From the NCBI GenBank assembly GCA_002471375.1, contig DKPV01000079.1, forward strand, positions 1 through 12,279: a stretch of 12,279 nucleotides of DNA, given 5' to 3'. The stretch is from Flavobacteriales bacterium UBA7325 (lineage in GTDB: Bacteria > Bacteroidota > Bacteroidia > Flavobacteriales_D > Crocinitomicaceae). Of this stretch, positions 1 through 7,046 are shown in pieces. The notes below the pieces were generated by a model. That model made no database searches. It saw only the letters and a list, made by a program, of their open reading frames with translations, and had not been told where the DNA came from. Within the stretch, counting starts at the first letter, position 1; each line of letters opens with the position of its first letter. The position numbers and the translations under genes are program-made.

Positions 1-2
1 TA

Positions 3-164
3 CTTATACTGGCCATTACTTTTGGTCTAAATCAACCAATAGAGGCACAAGTGACATGCGTGCCTTGTGATATGTTAGATATGTCTGTAAATGTTGGTTC
101 CCAAGAAACCGCTATCAGTATTTATCATTCAGGTCAGGATATTCTTGAAGAAGTGGTTCATTGA
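3..164 (+). CDS. 3' part of a small secreted-protein reading frame, possibly truncated
   Basis: The frame is open from the window edge to a TGA at 162-164, giving 53 visible residues; the start lies outside. It opens with a hydrophobic stretch (LILAITFGL) followed by QPIEAQ, which looks like the end of a Sec signal peptide with cleavage after the Ala-Gln typical of Bacteroidota. A CVPC motif and about 30 further residues follow. The last 50 bases overlap the 3' end of the acyltransferase gene on the other strand, and the final residues (from about Asp-Ile-Leu) are simply the antisense of that gene's C-terminal codons. This suggests that the original protein was longer and was cut at about 115-140, or that two genes overlap tail to tail. 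No family is recognised. The signal peptide reading is fairly good; the gene's status is uncertain. Confidence 0.45.
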   Translation, partial: LILAITFGLNQPIEAQVTCVPCDMLDMSVNVGSQETAISIYHSGQDILEEVVH

Positions 165-879
165 TAATATCAAAGCAACGATTCTTCAACGCGTTTTTGT
201 CGAGGGCTTCTACTTCCTCAGAAGAGATGTAATCGTGAATATACACACGAGAAATACCAGGATGCGCTCTACCTAAAATGTCAGAAGGGTCCGAGAACAA
301 AAGATGGTTGTTGGTGTATGTCATTGGTAATATTGGCAAGTGCAGCTCTTTCGCAAGCTGAAATGCTCCGGTCTTATATCCGATCTGCTTTGGATTCAAA
401 TCAGGAATTCTACCTTCAGGGAAAATCACAAGAGACCATCCATTCTTCACTTCTTGTTTTGCCTTTACAAGCGATCGAGCAGATTTAATAGCACTTCCAC
501 GATGAACTGGAATATTCAAATGTTTGAAATAATGTCGAATAATCGGGTATTTCAAAAGTTCCCCTTTTCCTAAAAACAAAAACTCGTCCTTCGGTAAGAT
601 GGAATACAATAAGAAAATATCCAAGTAAGAAATATGATTCGCGGCAATGATGAATGGACCTTTTGGTAATTCGCTTTTCTTGACTTTTTTTACATGGTAA
701 AAGCATAACACTCTAACCGACCAGCTCCAAAAAACGAAAACTTTGAACGCCCGTTTCTTGTTTTTTAGACTAAAAAGTAGAGGGTAAATAATAGGCAGGT
801 AGATCAATGCGAGGATCACGAAAATGATCGCCACATAGAGCTTCCAAATAAACGAAAAAACGCCTAGTACTTTTCCCAT
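115..879 (-). CDS. 1-acyl-sn-glycerol-3-phosphate acyltransferase family protein (PlsC/LPLAT)
   Basis: This is a 254-residue membrane-associated acyltransferase of the PlsC family, which moves a fatty acyl group from acyl-ACP or acyl-CoA to a lysophospholipid or related acceptor. Residues 6-38 form a hydrophobic N-terminal anchor. The catalytic HX4D motif is NHISYLD (His82, Asp87), a VHRGS block II lies at 125-129, FPEGR (153-157) is the acceptor-phosphate-binding block III, and PILPMTY (182-188) fits block IV. The ATG at 879 is preferred over the upstream ATG at 1005 because the extra 42 residues would overlap trpS, look unlike the family, and lie upstream of a good -7 promoter box at 886-893. 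Length is normal for bacterial LPLATs. Bacteroidota carry several paralogues, including ornithine-lipid and lyso-ornithine acyltransferases, so the exact acceptor is not certain. It is divergent from trpS. Confidence 0.9.
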   Translation of the reverse strand: MGKVLGVFSFIWKLYVAIIFVILALIYLPIIYPLLFSLKNKKRAFKVFVFWSWSVRVLCFYHVKKVKKSELPKGPFIIAANHISYLDIFLLYSILPKDEFLFLGKGELLKYPIIRHYFKHLNIPVHRGSAIKSARSLVKAKQEVKNGWSLVIFPEGRIPDLNPKQIGYKTGAFQLAKELHLPILPMTYTNNHLLFSDPSDILGRAHPGISRVYIHDYISSEEVEALDKNALKNRCFDIINEPLLQEYPDLNDKY

Positions 880-885
880 GAAGTT

Positions 886-893
886 CAAATATA
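886..893 (-). promoter_or_regulatory. -7 promoter box of the acyltransferase gene
   Basis: Read on the minus strand this is TATATTTG, an exact match to the Bacteroidota -7 consensus TAnnTTTG. Only 6 bases separate it from the ATG at 879, so transcription would start at or next to the start codon, implying an almost leaderless mRNA. No good TTTG-type -33 box was found at the usual 19-20 base spacing. Confidence 0.45.
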
Positions 894-960
894 GGAATTT
901 ACTTAGCGTGAGCGTTAATCTTGTCAAAATGACTAATTTCGTTTTAAAAACCAGTTGTAA

Positions 961-1929
961 ATGGCACGAATTCTCACAGGTATACAAAGTACAGGCACTC
1001 CTCATTTAGGAAACCTACTAGGGGCCATCGTCCCTGCGATTGACATGGCGAATCAACCTGAAAATGAATCGTTTTTATTCATCGCTGACCTTCATTCGTT
1101 AACGCAAATAAAGGATGGCTCTACCCTGCGAGAAAACACGTTATCTACAGCTGCTACTTGGTTGGCTTTTGGGTTAAATCCCGAAAAATCAGTTTTTTAC
1201 CGTCAGAGTGATATTCCTGAAGTTACGGAATTGACGTGGTACCTACTGTGTCATTTTCCTTTCTCAAGATTGCAAATTGCGCACGGTTTTAAAGACAAGA
1301 AAGATCGACTAGAAGATGTAAATGGAGGATTATTCACCTATCCTATTCTTATGGCTGCTGACATTTTATTGTATGATGCAGAAATTGTTCCTGTTGGAAA
1401 AGATCAAGAACAACATCTAGAATTTACACGTGATGTTGCCAATCGAATGAATAACGTGAATGGTGAGTTATTTGTCATCCCAGAAGTAAAGCTTCAAAAA
1501 GACACGATGCTCATACCCGGAACTGACGGACAAAAAATGAGTAAATCTCGTGGGAATGAGATTAATATCTTTCTAGCAGATAAGAAACTACGCAAACAAA
1601 TAATGGGTATTTCAACCGATTCTAAAGGATTGGACGATCCAAAAGACCCTAAAACGTGTAACATCTTTGCATTGTATCGATTACTTGCTTCTGAATCCCA
1701 ACAAGATGAAATGAGAAAAAATTACGCTGGTGGAGGTTATGGATATGGCCATGCGAAGCAAGCGCTCTTCGAATTAATCATTGATAAGTATAGCAAGGAA
1801 CGCGAGCGTTATAATCACTTGATTGCTCACCCGGAAGAGGTTGAAACAGCTTTGAAAATCGGTCAGGAAAAGGCTCAAAATGTTTCGTCTAAAGTATTGA
1901 ATCGAGTGCGACAAGCGATGGGTTACTAA
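961..1929 (+). CDS. trpS: Tryptophan--tRNA ligase
   Basis: TrpS charges tRNA-Trp with tryptophan in the cytoplasm using ATP. The 322 residues match the usual bacterial length of about 320-340. The class I catalytic core is intact: the HIGH-type motif is TPHLGN (13-18), the family signature region YPILMAADILLYDA is at 127-140 followed by VPVGKDQEQH (143-152), and KMSKSRGN (192-199) is the second ATP-binding loop. The C-terminal half (about 200-322) is the helical anticodon-binding part. The ATG at 961 puts the first strand (ARILTGIQ) directly at the N-terminus, as in the family. No strong Shine-Dalgarno sequence is visible, which is normal in this phylum. It is divergent from the acyltransferase gene with an 81-base gap, and the substrate-binding lipoprotein gene follows after 58 bases. 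Confidence 0.97.
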   Translation: MARILTGIQSTGTPHLGNLLGAIVPAIDMANQPENESFLFIADLHSLTQIKDGSTLRENTLSTAATWLAFGLNPEKSVFYRQSDIPEVTELTWYLLCHFPFSRLQIAHGFKDKKDRLEDVNGGLFTYPILMAADILLYDAEIVPVGKDQEQHLEFTRDVANRMNNVNGELFVIPEVKLQKDTMLIPGTDGQKMSKSRGNEINIFLADKKLRKQIMGISTDSKGLDDPKDPKTCNIFALYRLLASESQQDEMRKNYAGGGYGYGHAKQALFELIIDKYSKERERYNHLIAHPEEVETALKIGQEKAQNVSSKVLNRVRQAMGY

Positions 1930-1955
1930 TAGCGTGGATTACATCCAATTTTTTT

Positions 1956-1963
1956 TATCTTTG
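1956..1963 (+). promoter_or_regulatory. -7 promoter box of the substrate-binding protein gene
   Basis: TATCTTTG matches the Bacteroidota TAnnTTTG -7 consensus exactly and ends 24 bases before the ATG at 1988. It follows a T-rich run after the trpS stop. It suggests that the lipoprotein gene has its own promoter rather than depending only on trpS read-through. No clear -33 box is seen. Confidence 0.5.
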
Positions 1964-1987
1964 TGGGTCTAAAAACTCTTTACAACT

Positions 1988-3712
1988 ATGAGATTCATAT
2001 TACTCTCGTTACTCATACTCTCTGGAATAGTTTTCTCCTCTTGCGGAGACACTGAACCTGCAACAGAAGATCTAGTTGCAAAAGGGGGAAAACAATATGG
2101 TGGTGAATTCAAATTCATGTCACCAGAAAAAGTAAAAACACTTTTCCCAGCGCATACTGCATTCCTTTACACTTCAAGACTAATTGCTCAGATTTACGAA
2201 CCGCTCATGGTTTTCGATGCTGGAAGCATGAAGGTAATTCCTGGTGTTGCAGAAAGCTTCGAAATGAGTTCTGATGCAAAGGTATACACATTCAAAATTC
2301 GTAAAGGAGTTATGTTCCACTCAAACGAATGTTTTGGTGGAGAGGCAGAGGAATTAACTGCAGAGGATGTTAAATTCACATTTGAAATGGCTTGTTCTGG
2401 CTTGGAAAGTAACCAGATTAGTTACCTACTAAAAGATCGTATCGAAGGAGCGAATGCGTTCTTTAAAAAATCGACAAAAAGCATCCCTAGTTCTGGAATC
2501 TCTGGAATCAAGGTAAAAGGAAATAGTGTAGAGATTACGTTGACAAATGCTTCTCCTGGTTTCGAGCGTGTACTTACTAATCCTGGACTCGGAATTATTT
2601 CGAAGAAAGCTTACGAGCATTACGGAGATAAGAAAATAGACAAAAACCCAGTAGGAAGTGGCCCGTTCATGTTAGAAGAAATGGCGGGATCGAAGATTAC
2701 ACTCGAACGTAATCCAGCTTACTGGAGAAAAGATGATTTCGGAAACCAACTTCCATTCTTGAATAAAGTTGAAATGACTTACTCAAAAGACAAGCGAAGT
2801 GAATTCATGTCATTTAGAAAGAAAGAGATTGACCTCGTTCTTGAAATTCCAGTTGAAGAAATTGAGCACATCCTTGGATCGCTTCAAGAAGCTCAAGACG
2901 GAAAAAACGTAAAGCATAAAGTTGAAGGTAAACCAAGTTTGAGCATGTCATACATTGCAATGGCTTGTGAAAGTGAAGAATTCAGCGATCTACGTGTTCG
3001 TCAGGCTTTCAACTTAGCAATCGACAGAGAAGAAATTATCGACAATTACCTAGAAGGTGAAGGTTGGGCAGCGCTGAATGGATTTGTTCCTCAAATGGCA
3101 GACTACGACAATGACGCTGTTGATGGACATTCTTTGAATGTTGACCGAGCAAAGTCTTTAATGGCACAAGCTGGCTATTCAAACGGTGCTAACTTCCCTA
3201 CTCTTGATTTTTATGTGAATGCCACAAAAGGATCTGGAATTCACAAAATGTGTCAAGCGATTTCGGCACAGGTAAAAGAGAACTTAAACGTTGATTTAAA
3301 CATCAAGCTTTGTTCAATTGATGAACGTGAAGAAGCGATTGCAAATGGTACTGCTAAGATTTGGAGATCAGGATGGATTGCTGATTACCCAGATCCAGAA
3401 AACTTCCTAGGGTTATTCTACAGTGGAAACCTAGAAGGTGGTTCTTCAAGTGTCAATTCATTTAAATTTTCAAATGAAGCATTTGATAAATTGTTCGAGG
3501 CTGCAGCTTCAGAAAGCGATCCTGCTAAGCGAATGGAAATATTAGTTAAGTGTGATCAAATGGTTGTTGATCAAGCAGCAGTGATGCCTGTATTAACTGA
3601 CGACCACATTGTAATGATTAATGCTCGTGTTAGAGACTTCGCGGCAAGTCCGATGGAAGTGTTCAGCCTCACGAATGTTTTCATTAAAGAGCAACGAAAA
3701 GAAGAAAAATAG
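1988..3712 (+). CDS. Peptide-type ABC transporter substrate-binding lipoprotein (SBP_bac_5 family)
   Basis: This is a 574-residue extracytoplasmic solute-binding protein of the DppA/OppA type (family 5), predicted to bind peptides or a similar small solute and deliver them to an inner-membrane ABC permease. The N-terminus is a lipoprotein signal (hydrophobic residues 3-16, lipobox FSSC with lipidated Cys19) followed by an acidic stretch (GDTEPATED). Family hallmarks are LTAEDVKFTFEMA (123-135), NPVGSGPFML (220-229), RNPAYWR (241-247), DLRVRQAFNLAIDREEII (334-351) and GWIADYPDPENFL (462-474). Length is normal. No permease or ATPase gene is adjacent, so the transporter partners must lie elsewhere. 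The reading frame is intact, and a hairpin terminator follows at 3744-3773. The ligand cannot be told from sequence alone. Confidence 0.93.
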   Translation: MRFILLSLLILSGIVFSSCGDTEPATEDLVAKGGKQYGGEFKFMSPEKVKTLFPAHTAFLYTSRLIAQIYEPLMVFDAGSMKVIPGVAESFEMSSDAKVYTFKIRKGVMFHSNECFGGEAEELTAEDVKFTFEMACSGLESNQISYLLKDRIEGANAFFKKSTKSIPSSGISGIKVKGNSVEITLTNASPGFERVLTNPGLGIISKKAYEHYGDKKIDKNPVGSGPFMLEEMAGSKITLERNPAYWRKDDFGNQLPFLNKVEMTYSKDKRSEFMSFRKKEIDLVLEIPVEEIEHILGSLQEAQDGKNVKHKVEGKPSLSMSYIAMACESEEFSDLRVRQAFNLAIDREEIIDNYLEGEGWAALNGFVPQMADYDNDAVDGHSLNVDRAKSLMAQAGYSNGANFPTLDFYVNATKGSGIHKMCQAISAQVKENLNVDLNIKLCSIDEREEAIANGTAKIWRSGWIADYPDPENFLGLFYSGNLEGGSSSVNSFKFSNEAFDKLFEAAASESDPAKRMEILVKCDQMVVDQAAVMPVLTDDHIVMINARVRDFAASPMEVFSLTNVFIKEQRKEEK

Positions 3713-3743
3713 GAAGAATAATTTCCGACTAGATCTTTAGTAC

Positions 3744-3773
3744 AAACGTCATCCATTTGGGTGACGTTTTTTT
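3744..3773 (+). terminator. Rho-independent terminator of the substrate-binding protein gene
   Basis: The arms AACGTCATCC (3745-3754) and GGGTGACGTT (3759-3768) pair over 10 bp with one G-U, around the loop ATTT, and run into a tract of seven T (3767-3773). One more A-T pair can extend the stem. On the other strand the T-run is short, so termination should work mainly on the plus strand. The T-tract includes part of the stop codon of the convergent recO (3772-3774). Confidence 0.85.
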
Positions 3774-4464
3774 ATGCATGAAGAATTTCCTTCACGATCT
3801 CATAGGAATCTAAGACCCCGAAGTTTGGAATATGAATTCGGTAATAATCTAGCATCGTCTCTAACGCTTGTTCTCGATCCATTCGTGTGTAATCGACCGT
3901 TCCATTTCCCAGAATCCGATTACGGATTAGATCAGCGGGAGCGCCTGAGGCTTCGCGCAAATCAATTCTACTGTGTGATTCAAATGTACCCTCGTCCAAG
4001 TTGAAATACGAACCAGAATCATTCTTCACGTAAGGCTGAACGCCTAATATTTCTGTGAAGTCGACTAGAAAATTGATTGGGAAGTATTGATAATCCTCTG
4101 AAGCATCTAGCTCCTCCACTTTTTGCTCTATAAAGTCATAACATGTAGAATCTACCTCATCCTGATGGACACATTTCCGAATTACCTCCGCAAGAAAAAA
4201 AGCAATCGTTGATTTGATTGGATCAAACTGGAATTGATGCGAAGTTGCCGGATCGACTGCTGTCAACTGAAGCAAAGAACTCTCCTTTCGATCGTAAAAA
4301 GATAGCTCCCCGATCGACATTGGAAAGAGACTGTGTGCCTTCTTCTTACCTCCTTTGAAAATGAACTTTTTGAGCCCTGAAGACTTCGTGAGAAATGTAA
4401 TAATTAAACTGGTATCCGAATAGGCTAACCGGTGAAGAAAAATACCTCTGTCCGTTGTTTTCAT
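3772..4464 (-). CDS. recO: DNA repair protein RecO
   Basis: RecO mediates loading of RecA on single-stranded DNA with RecR and RecF, and anneals complementary strands. The 230-residue protein has the typical N-terminal OB-fold beginning: residues 1-40, with DRGIFLHRLAYSDTSLIITFLT followed by GLKKFIFKGG, match the family pattern of GIVL...YSDTSLI...G...FIVKG. The rest is the helical C-terminal domain, ending in a Bacteroidota-like HIPNFGVLDSYEIVKEIL. Only two Cys are present (98 and 108), so the four-Cys zinc site of some RecO proteins is absent. The ATG overlaps the stop of the upstream porZ by one base (TAATG), which indicates translational coupling. Its TAA lies in the T-tract of the convergent terminator. 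Confidence 0.9.
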   Translation of the reverse strand: MKTTDRGIFLHRLAYSDTSLIITFLTKSSGLKKFIFKGGKKKAHSLFPMSIGELSFYDRKESSLLQLTAVDPATSHQFQFDPIKSTIAFFLAEVIRKCVHQDEVDSTCYDFIEQKVEELDASEDYQYFPINFLVDFTEILGVQPYVKNDSGSYFNLDEGTFESHSRIDLREASGAPADLIRNRILGNGTVDYTRMDREQALETMLDYYRIHIPNFGVLDSYEIVKEILHA

Positions 4465-6779
4465 TAGCGAACAACTAAAACCTTTCCAACTTTTCTTCCT
4501 TTGACATCACTATCGTTAGGAGCAGTCCAAATAAAATATACCCCCGTTGCTACAGGTTCTCCAGTTAGTTTCTTTCCATCCCAAGTTGCTGTTCCCCCAT
4601 TTGATGAACCATGGTAAACTACATTACCTCCTGCATCTGTTACTTTCACATCCGAATCACCTTTAATTCCCTGAATTGTGATCGGCCCCGTAAAATCGGG
4701 TCGCACAGGGTTTGGAAATACCGTCACCTCAGAATAATCACTGTTTCCTGCAGTAGCATCCGTACGGTACGAAATCAAACCTTTATCCGTAATGATGAAC
4801 AGCTCTCCCGTATTGTGATCCAATTGAAGATCAAGAATTGTATTCGAAATCAAAGGCGAATTCTCGACGGTGTGTTGCTCGATGATTTCAAGTCCATCTG
4901 CTGATAACAAGATGATGCCTGAATTATCTGTTCCGAACCACTTACGATTTGCACCATCTACTTCGATATCGGAAATAGCTGTCGCACCTAATACGTATTC
5001 TACGTTCCCTTCAAACTCTACTTTAATTCTTTGCGCATTGTAATCCCCTGCCGAAGCACCAAAAGCACTTGGCGCATTATACAGTACTGCAAACCCATTA
5101 TCCGTACCTATCCAAAGTTCATTGTCCTGATCAACTGCTAATGCAGTTACAGCAGACGATGGCAAGGCTCCAGATTGACTCCCAGAGTTTAATTTGACAT
5201 AAGAGTCATCACTTAGGTCCGTAGGCGTATCATTATCGTTAAAACCATACAAATCCCCGGCTCGAAATGAAAACCACTTGTTATTATCATTATCCAACAC
5301 CATTCGTTGCGAAAACTTATTACTCGCTTCTGGGTCAAGATTGAACGATTGCCAATCACCGTCTTTCGTCAAAACTTTCAATGGTTCCACAGTACCTCCA
5401 TTCAATACCCAAAGATTTCCTGAATTGTCATATTTCAGGGAAGAAATCAATGACATCCCAATTCCAATCGAAGTAACCTCTACACCAGAATTATTTGCAG
5501 TCATCGTATCAACCACCTGACCTGATTCATCTGTAAATGAAAGCGGTAAAAAGGAGTTAGTTCCAATCGCAACAACATCTTTGTCTCGAGGATCAATAGC
5601 AACAGCAAGGAAATCCCAAATATCTGCAGCGCCCCAAATACTTGAATTGTTCTTATCTAATAAACTCCATTCTTCGTTCTCAAATGTATATACGCCACTG
5701 TTACGGTAGAGCGAAATGTTTCCGGCTACACCTCCACCTGCAATTGCAAGTTTTCCGCGAGACCAGTCCATCGAGTAAAAATCGTTCTTAGGTGGGCCTG
5801 AAAACGTAATATTTTCCATGGAACCTCCTTCAACTTTGACAAGACCTACTTTAGAATCAGCTATCCAGTGAATACCATCTCGGTAATGAACGCGACTCGC
5901 GTGTGCTGTCCCAAATCCGTAATTAGCTATAATTAAATCTTGCGTGTAATTAATGTTATAGGTAATTGTAGCACCTTGGTAGTTCACGCCTAGCTTTCCA
6001 TCAATATTATCTATCGCAGAAATCTCCATCGTAAAGGATTCTGACATCGTTGTATCCAGTCCTGCACTAGTAAGGTGATAAACGGTGTCCAGTCCATAAG
6101 CCTCGTCGACGTATAAGATAAATAGTTCGTTATTCACCTTCGCGATTTCACGGTATTCATTCGAGCTGAGTGTCGGAACACGTGTGTCAACTGTCCATTG
6201 AGAAGGATCGGCAAGGGCAACGTTATTAATGTCCCCAGTGTACATAAGCACTTCTGTTAACGCAAAAATAGTGTCATTTCTAAACTCAACATCCACAATG
6301 GATTGATTCCCATTTGTTGGATAATAGGTATCACGTACTTCATTTTTAATCGGGTCAATTTTCACGATCGCGAACCCCGTCGCAAAATACATGTATTCTT
6401 CGTGTTCAACGATTTTGTAGATCTTTTTCGACCCCTGAATCTCAGCAAGATCAATGGCAGGAATGTTAGTTACTTCATTGTTCCGTATGTGATCGATATT
6501 CCCGTTCTCATACCCAATAAATACTGAATTTGTGCTGCTTGAATGTCCTAGACAAGAGATCGTGATGTCAGATAAGCCTGTAACTACGTCCCATGTTGTG
6601 AGTTCGCTTGAGCTATAATCGTATTCCGAAACCCCATTGTCAAAAGCGGTAAATACACGGTCCGAGAGTGCAACTACATCACCTGCAATTTGGGAAGGAA
6701 TATGGAGGCGCCATTGGCCCGTTCCAATTTGTGCGGAAACTCCGCTTGAGAATAAAATGAGAATAAAAAGTAGTCGCAT
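4464..6779 (-). CDS. porZ: T9SS attachment-complex protein PorZ (beta-propeller with C-terminal sorting domain)
   Basis: The 771-residue protein is predicted to sit on the outer surface. In Porphyromonas gingivalis PorZ works with PorU, PorV and PorQ in the complex that removes the C-terminal signal from T9SS cargo and attaches A-LPS. A Sec signal peptide spans 1-17 (ending VSAQ). The N-terminal propeller begins GQWRLH (21-26), and the region DRVFTAFDNGVSEYD to VFIGYENGNID (41-96) is very like known PorZ proteins. Two propeller halves follow with two-component-regulator-propeller repeats such as NELWIGTDNGFAVLY (553-567) and RKWFGTDNSGIILL (612-625). The C-terminal type A sorting domain starts at VFPNPV (687-692) and ends GRKVGKVLVVR. 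Length is close to the 776 residues of P. gingivalis PorZ. It forms an operon with recO through a one-base overlap. The name is an inference from family resemblance and length; a generic T9SS propeller protein is the alternative. Confidence 0.82.
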   Translation of the reverse strand: MRLLFILILFSSGVSAQIGTGQWRLHIPSQIAGDVVALSDRVFTAFDNGVSEYDYSSSELTTWDVVTGLSDITISCLGHSSSTNSVFIGYENGNIDHIRNNEVTNIPAIDLAEIQGSKKIYKIVEHEEYMYFATGFAIVKIDPIKNEVRDTYYPTNGNQSIVDVEFRNDTIFALTEVLMYTGDINNVALADPSQWTVDTRVPTLSSNEYREIAKVNNELFILYVDEAYGLDTVYHLTSAGLDTTMSESFTMEISAIDNIDGKLGVNYQGATITYNINYTQDLIIANYGFGTAHASRVHYRDGIHWIADSKVGLVKVEGGSMENITFSGPPKNDFYSMDWSRGKLAIAGGGVAGNISLYRNSGVYTFENEEWSLLDKNNSSIWGAADIWDFLAVAIDPRDKDVVAIGTNSFLPLSFTDESGQVVDTMTANNSGVEVTSIGIGMSLISSLKYDNSGNLWVLNGGTVEPLKVLTKDGDWQSFNLDPEASNKFSQRMVLDNDNNKWFSFRAGDLYGFNDNDTPTDLSDDSYVKLNSGSQSGALPSSAVTALAVDQDNELWIGTDNGFAVLYNAPSAFGASAGDYNAQRIKVEFEGNVEYVLGATAISDIEVDGANRKWFGTDNSGIILLSADGLEIIEQHTVENSPLISNTILDLQLDHNTGELFIITDKGLISYRTDATAGNSDYSEVTVFPNPVRPDFTGPITIQGIKGDSDVKVTDAGGNVVYHGSSNGGTATWDGKKLTGEPVATGVYFIWTAPNDSDVKGRKVGKVLVVR

Positions 6780-6814
6780 TGCTTATTATTATATGCCTAC
6801 AAACGCATCGACAA

Positions 6815-6822
6815 CAAAAATA
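6815..6822 (-). promoter_or_regulatory. -7 promoter box of porZ-recO
   Basis: On the minus strand this is TATTTTTG, an exact TAnnTTTG match, ending 35 bases upstream of the porZ ATG at 6779. No convincing -33 box was found. It would drive the porZ-recO unit and is divergent from the tRNA promoter at 6865-6894. Confidence 0.45.
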
Positions 6823-6864
6823 TTTGATTTCGCGGTTAAAAGCGCACAATCGACGAGTTTTTAC

Positions 6865-6894
6865 TTGGACATTCACGGGTTCCTGTTAATTTTG
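6865..6894 (+). promoter_or_regulatory. Promoter of the tRNA-Arg gene
   Basis: TTG at 6865-6867 and TAATTTTG at 6887-6894 are separated by exactly 19 bases, which fits the Bacteroidota primary-sigma pattern of a TTTG-type -33 and a TAnnTTTG -7. A perfect 6-bp inverted repeat (TTCCTG 6880-6885 and CAGGAA 6895-6900) brackets the -7 box. The expected start is near 6900, just before the tRNA-like 5' fragment at 6904-6922 and about 60 bases upstream of the mature tRNA. Confidence 0.55.
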
Positions 6895-6903
6895 CAGGAA
6901 ATG

Positions 6904-6922
6904 GGGCCTGTGGCGCAACTGA
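6904..6922 (+). pseudogene. 5' fragment of a tRNA-Arg gene
   Basis: The 16 bases CCTGTGGCGCAACTGA (6907-6922) are identical to 6965-6980 of the intact tRNA-Arg, exactly 58 bases downstream. The likeness extends upstream into the flank (AAATGG before each copy). The fragment covers most of the acceptor 5' strand, positions 8-9, the D-stem 5' strand and part of the D-loop, then stops matching. Its acceptor strand (GGGCCTG) differs from the intact one (GGCCCTG), so it would pair worse with the tRNA 3' end. It lies in the leader of the tRNA transcript. Confidence 0.6.
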
Positions 6923-6961
6923 TATAATGTAGATGTAGTTACTCCACAAGCCAAGAAAAAT

Positions 6962-7035
6962 GGCCCTGTGGCGCAACTGAATAGCGCACTGGATTTCGGC
7001 TCCAGCGGTTACAGGTTTGAATCCTGTCAGGGTCA
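6962..7035 (+). tRNA. tRNA-Arg (anticodon TCG)
   Basis: This is a complete 74-nt cloverleaf without an encoded CCA. The acceptor is GGCCCTG (6962-6968) with CAGGGTC (7028-7034), including one G-U pair, and discriminator A7035. The D-stem is GCGC/GCGC (6971-6974 and 6984-6987). The anticodon stem is CTGGA/TCCAG (6989-6993 and 7001-7005) around the loop TTTCGGC, giving anticodon TCG at 6996-6998, which reads CGN arginine codons. The T-stem is ACAGG/CCTGT (7011-7015 and 7023-7027) around the loop TTTGAAT. The usual G19-C56 tertiary pair is replaced by A19-U56, and A15-U48 keeps the Levitt pair. It has its own promoter upstream and a terminator at 7047-7082. Confidence 0.95.
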
Positions 7036-7046
7036 CAAAACGTTGG

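Noticed and set aside
880..1005. Longer start for the acyltransferase, adding 42 residues from an ATG at 1005
   Set aside because: It would overlap trpS by 45 bases, the added residues do not look like the family N-terminus, and the -7 box at 886-893 lies inside the extension.
1930..1965. Terminator after trpS
   Set aside because: There is a T-run but no inverted repeat before it; the T-rich stretch is better explained as promoter sequence for the next gene.
6637..6927. 96-residue plus-strand reading frame across the porZ start
   Set aside because: It is antisense to the porZ signal peptide and N-terminus, and runs through the tRNA promoter; it has no recognisable protein features.
6836..7036. 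66-residue minus-strand reading frame over the tRNA-Arg region
   Set aside because: It is the antisense of a clear tRNA and its promoter, with no family likeness.
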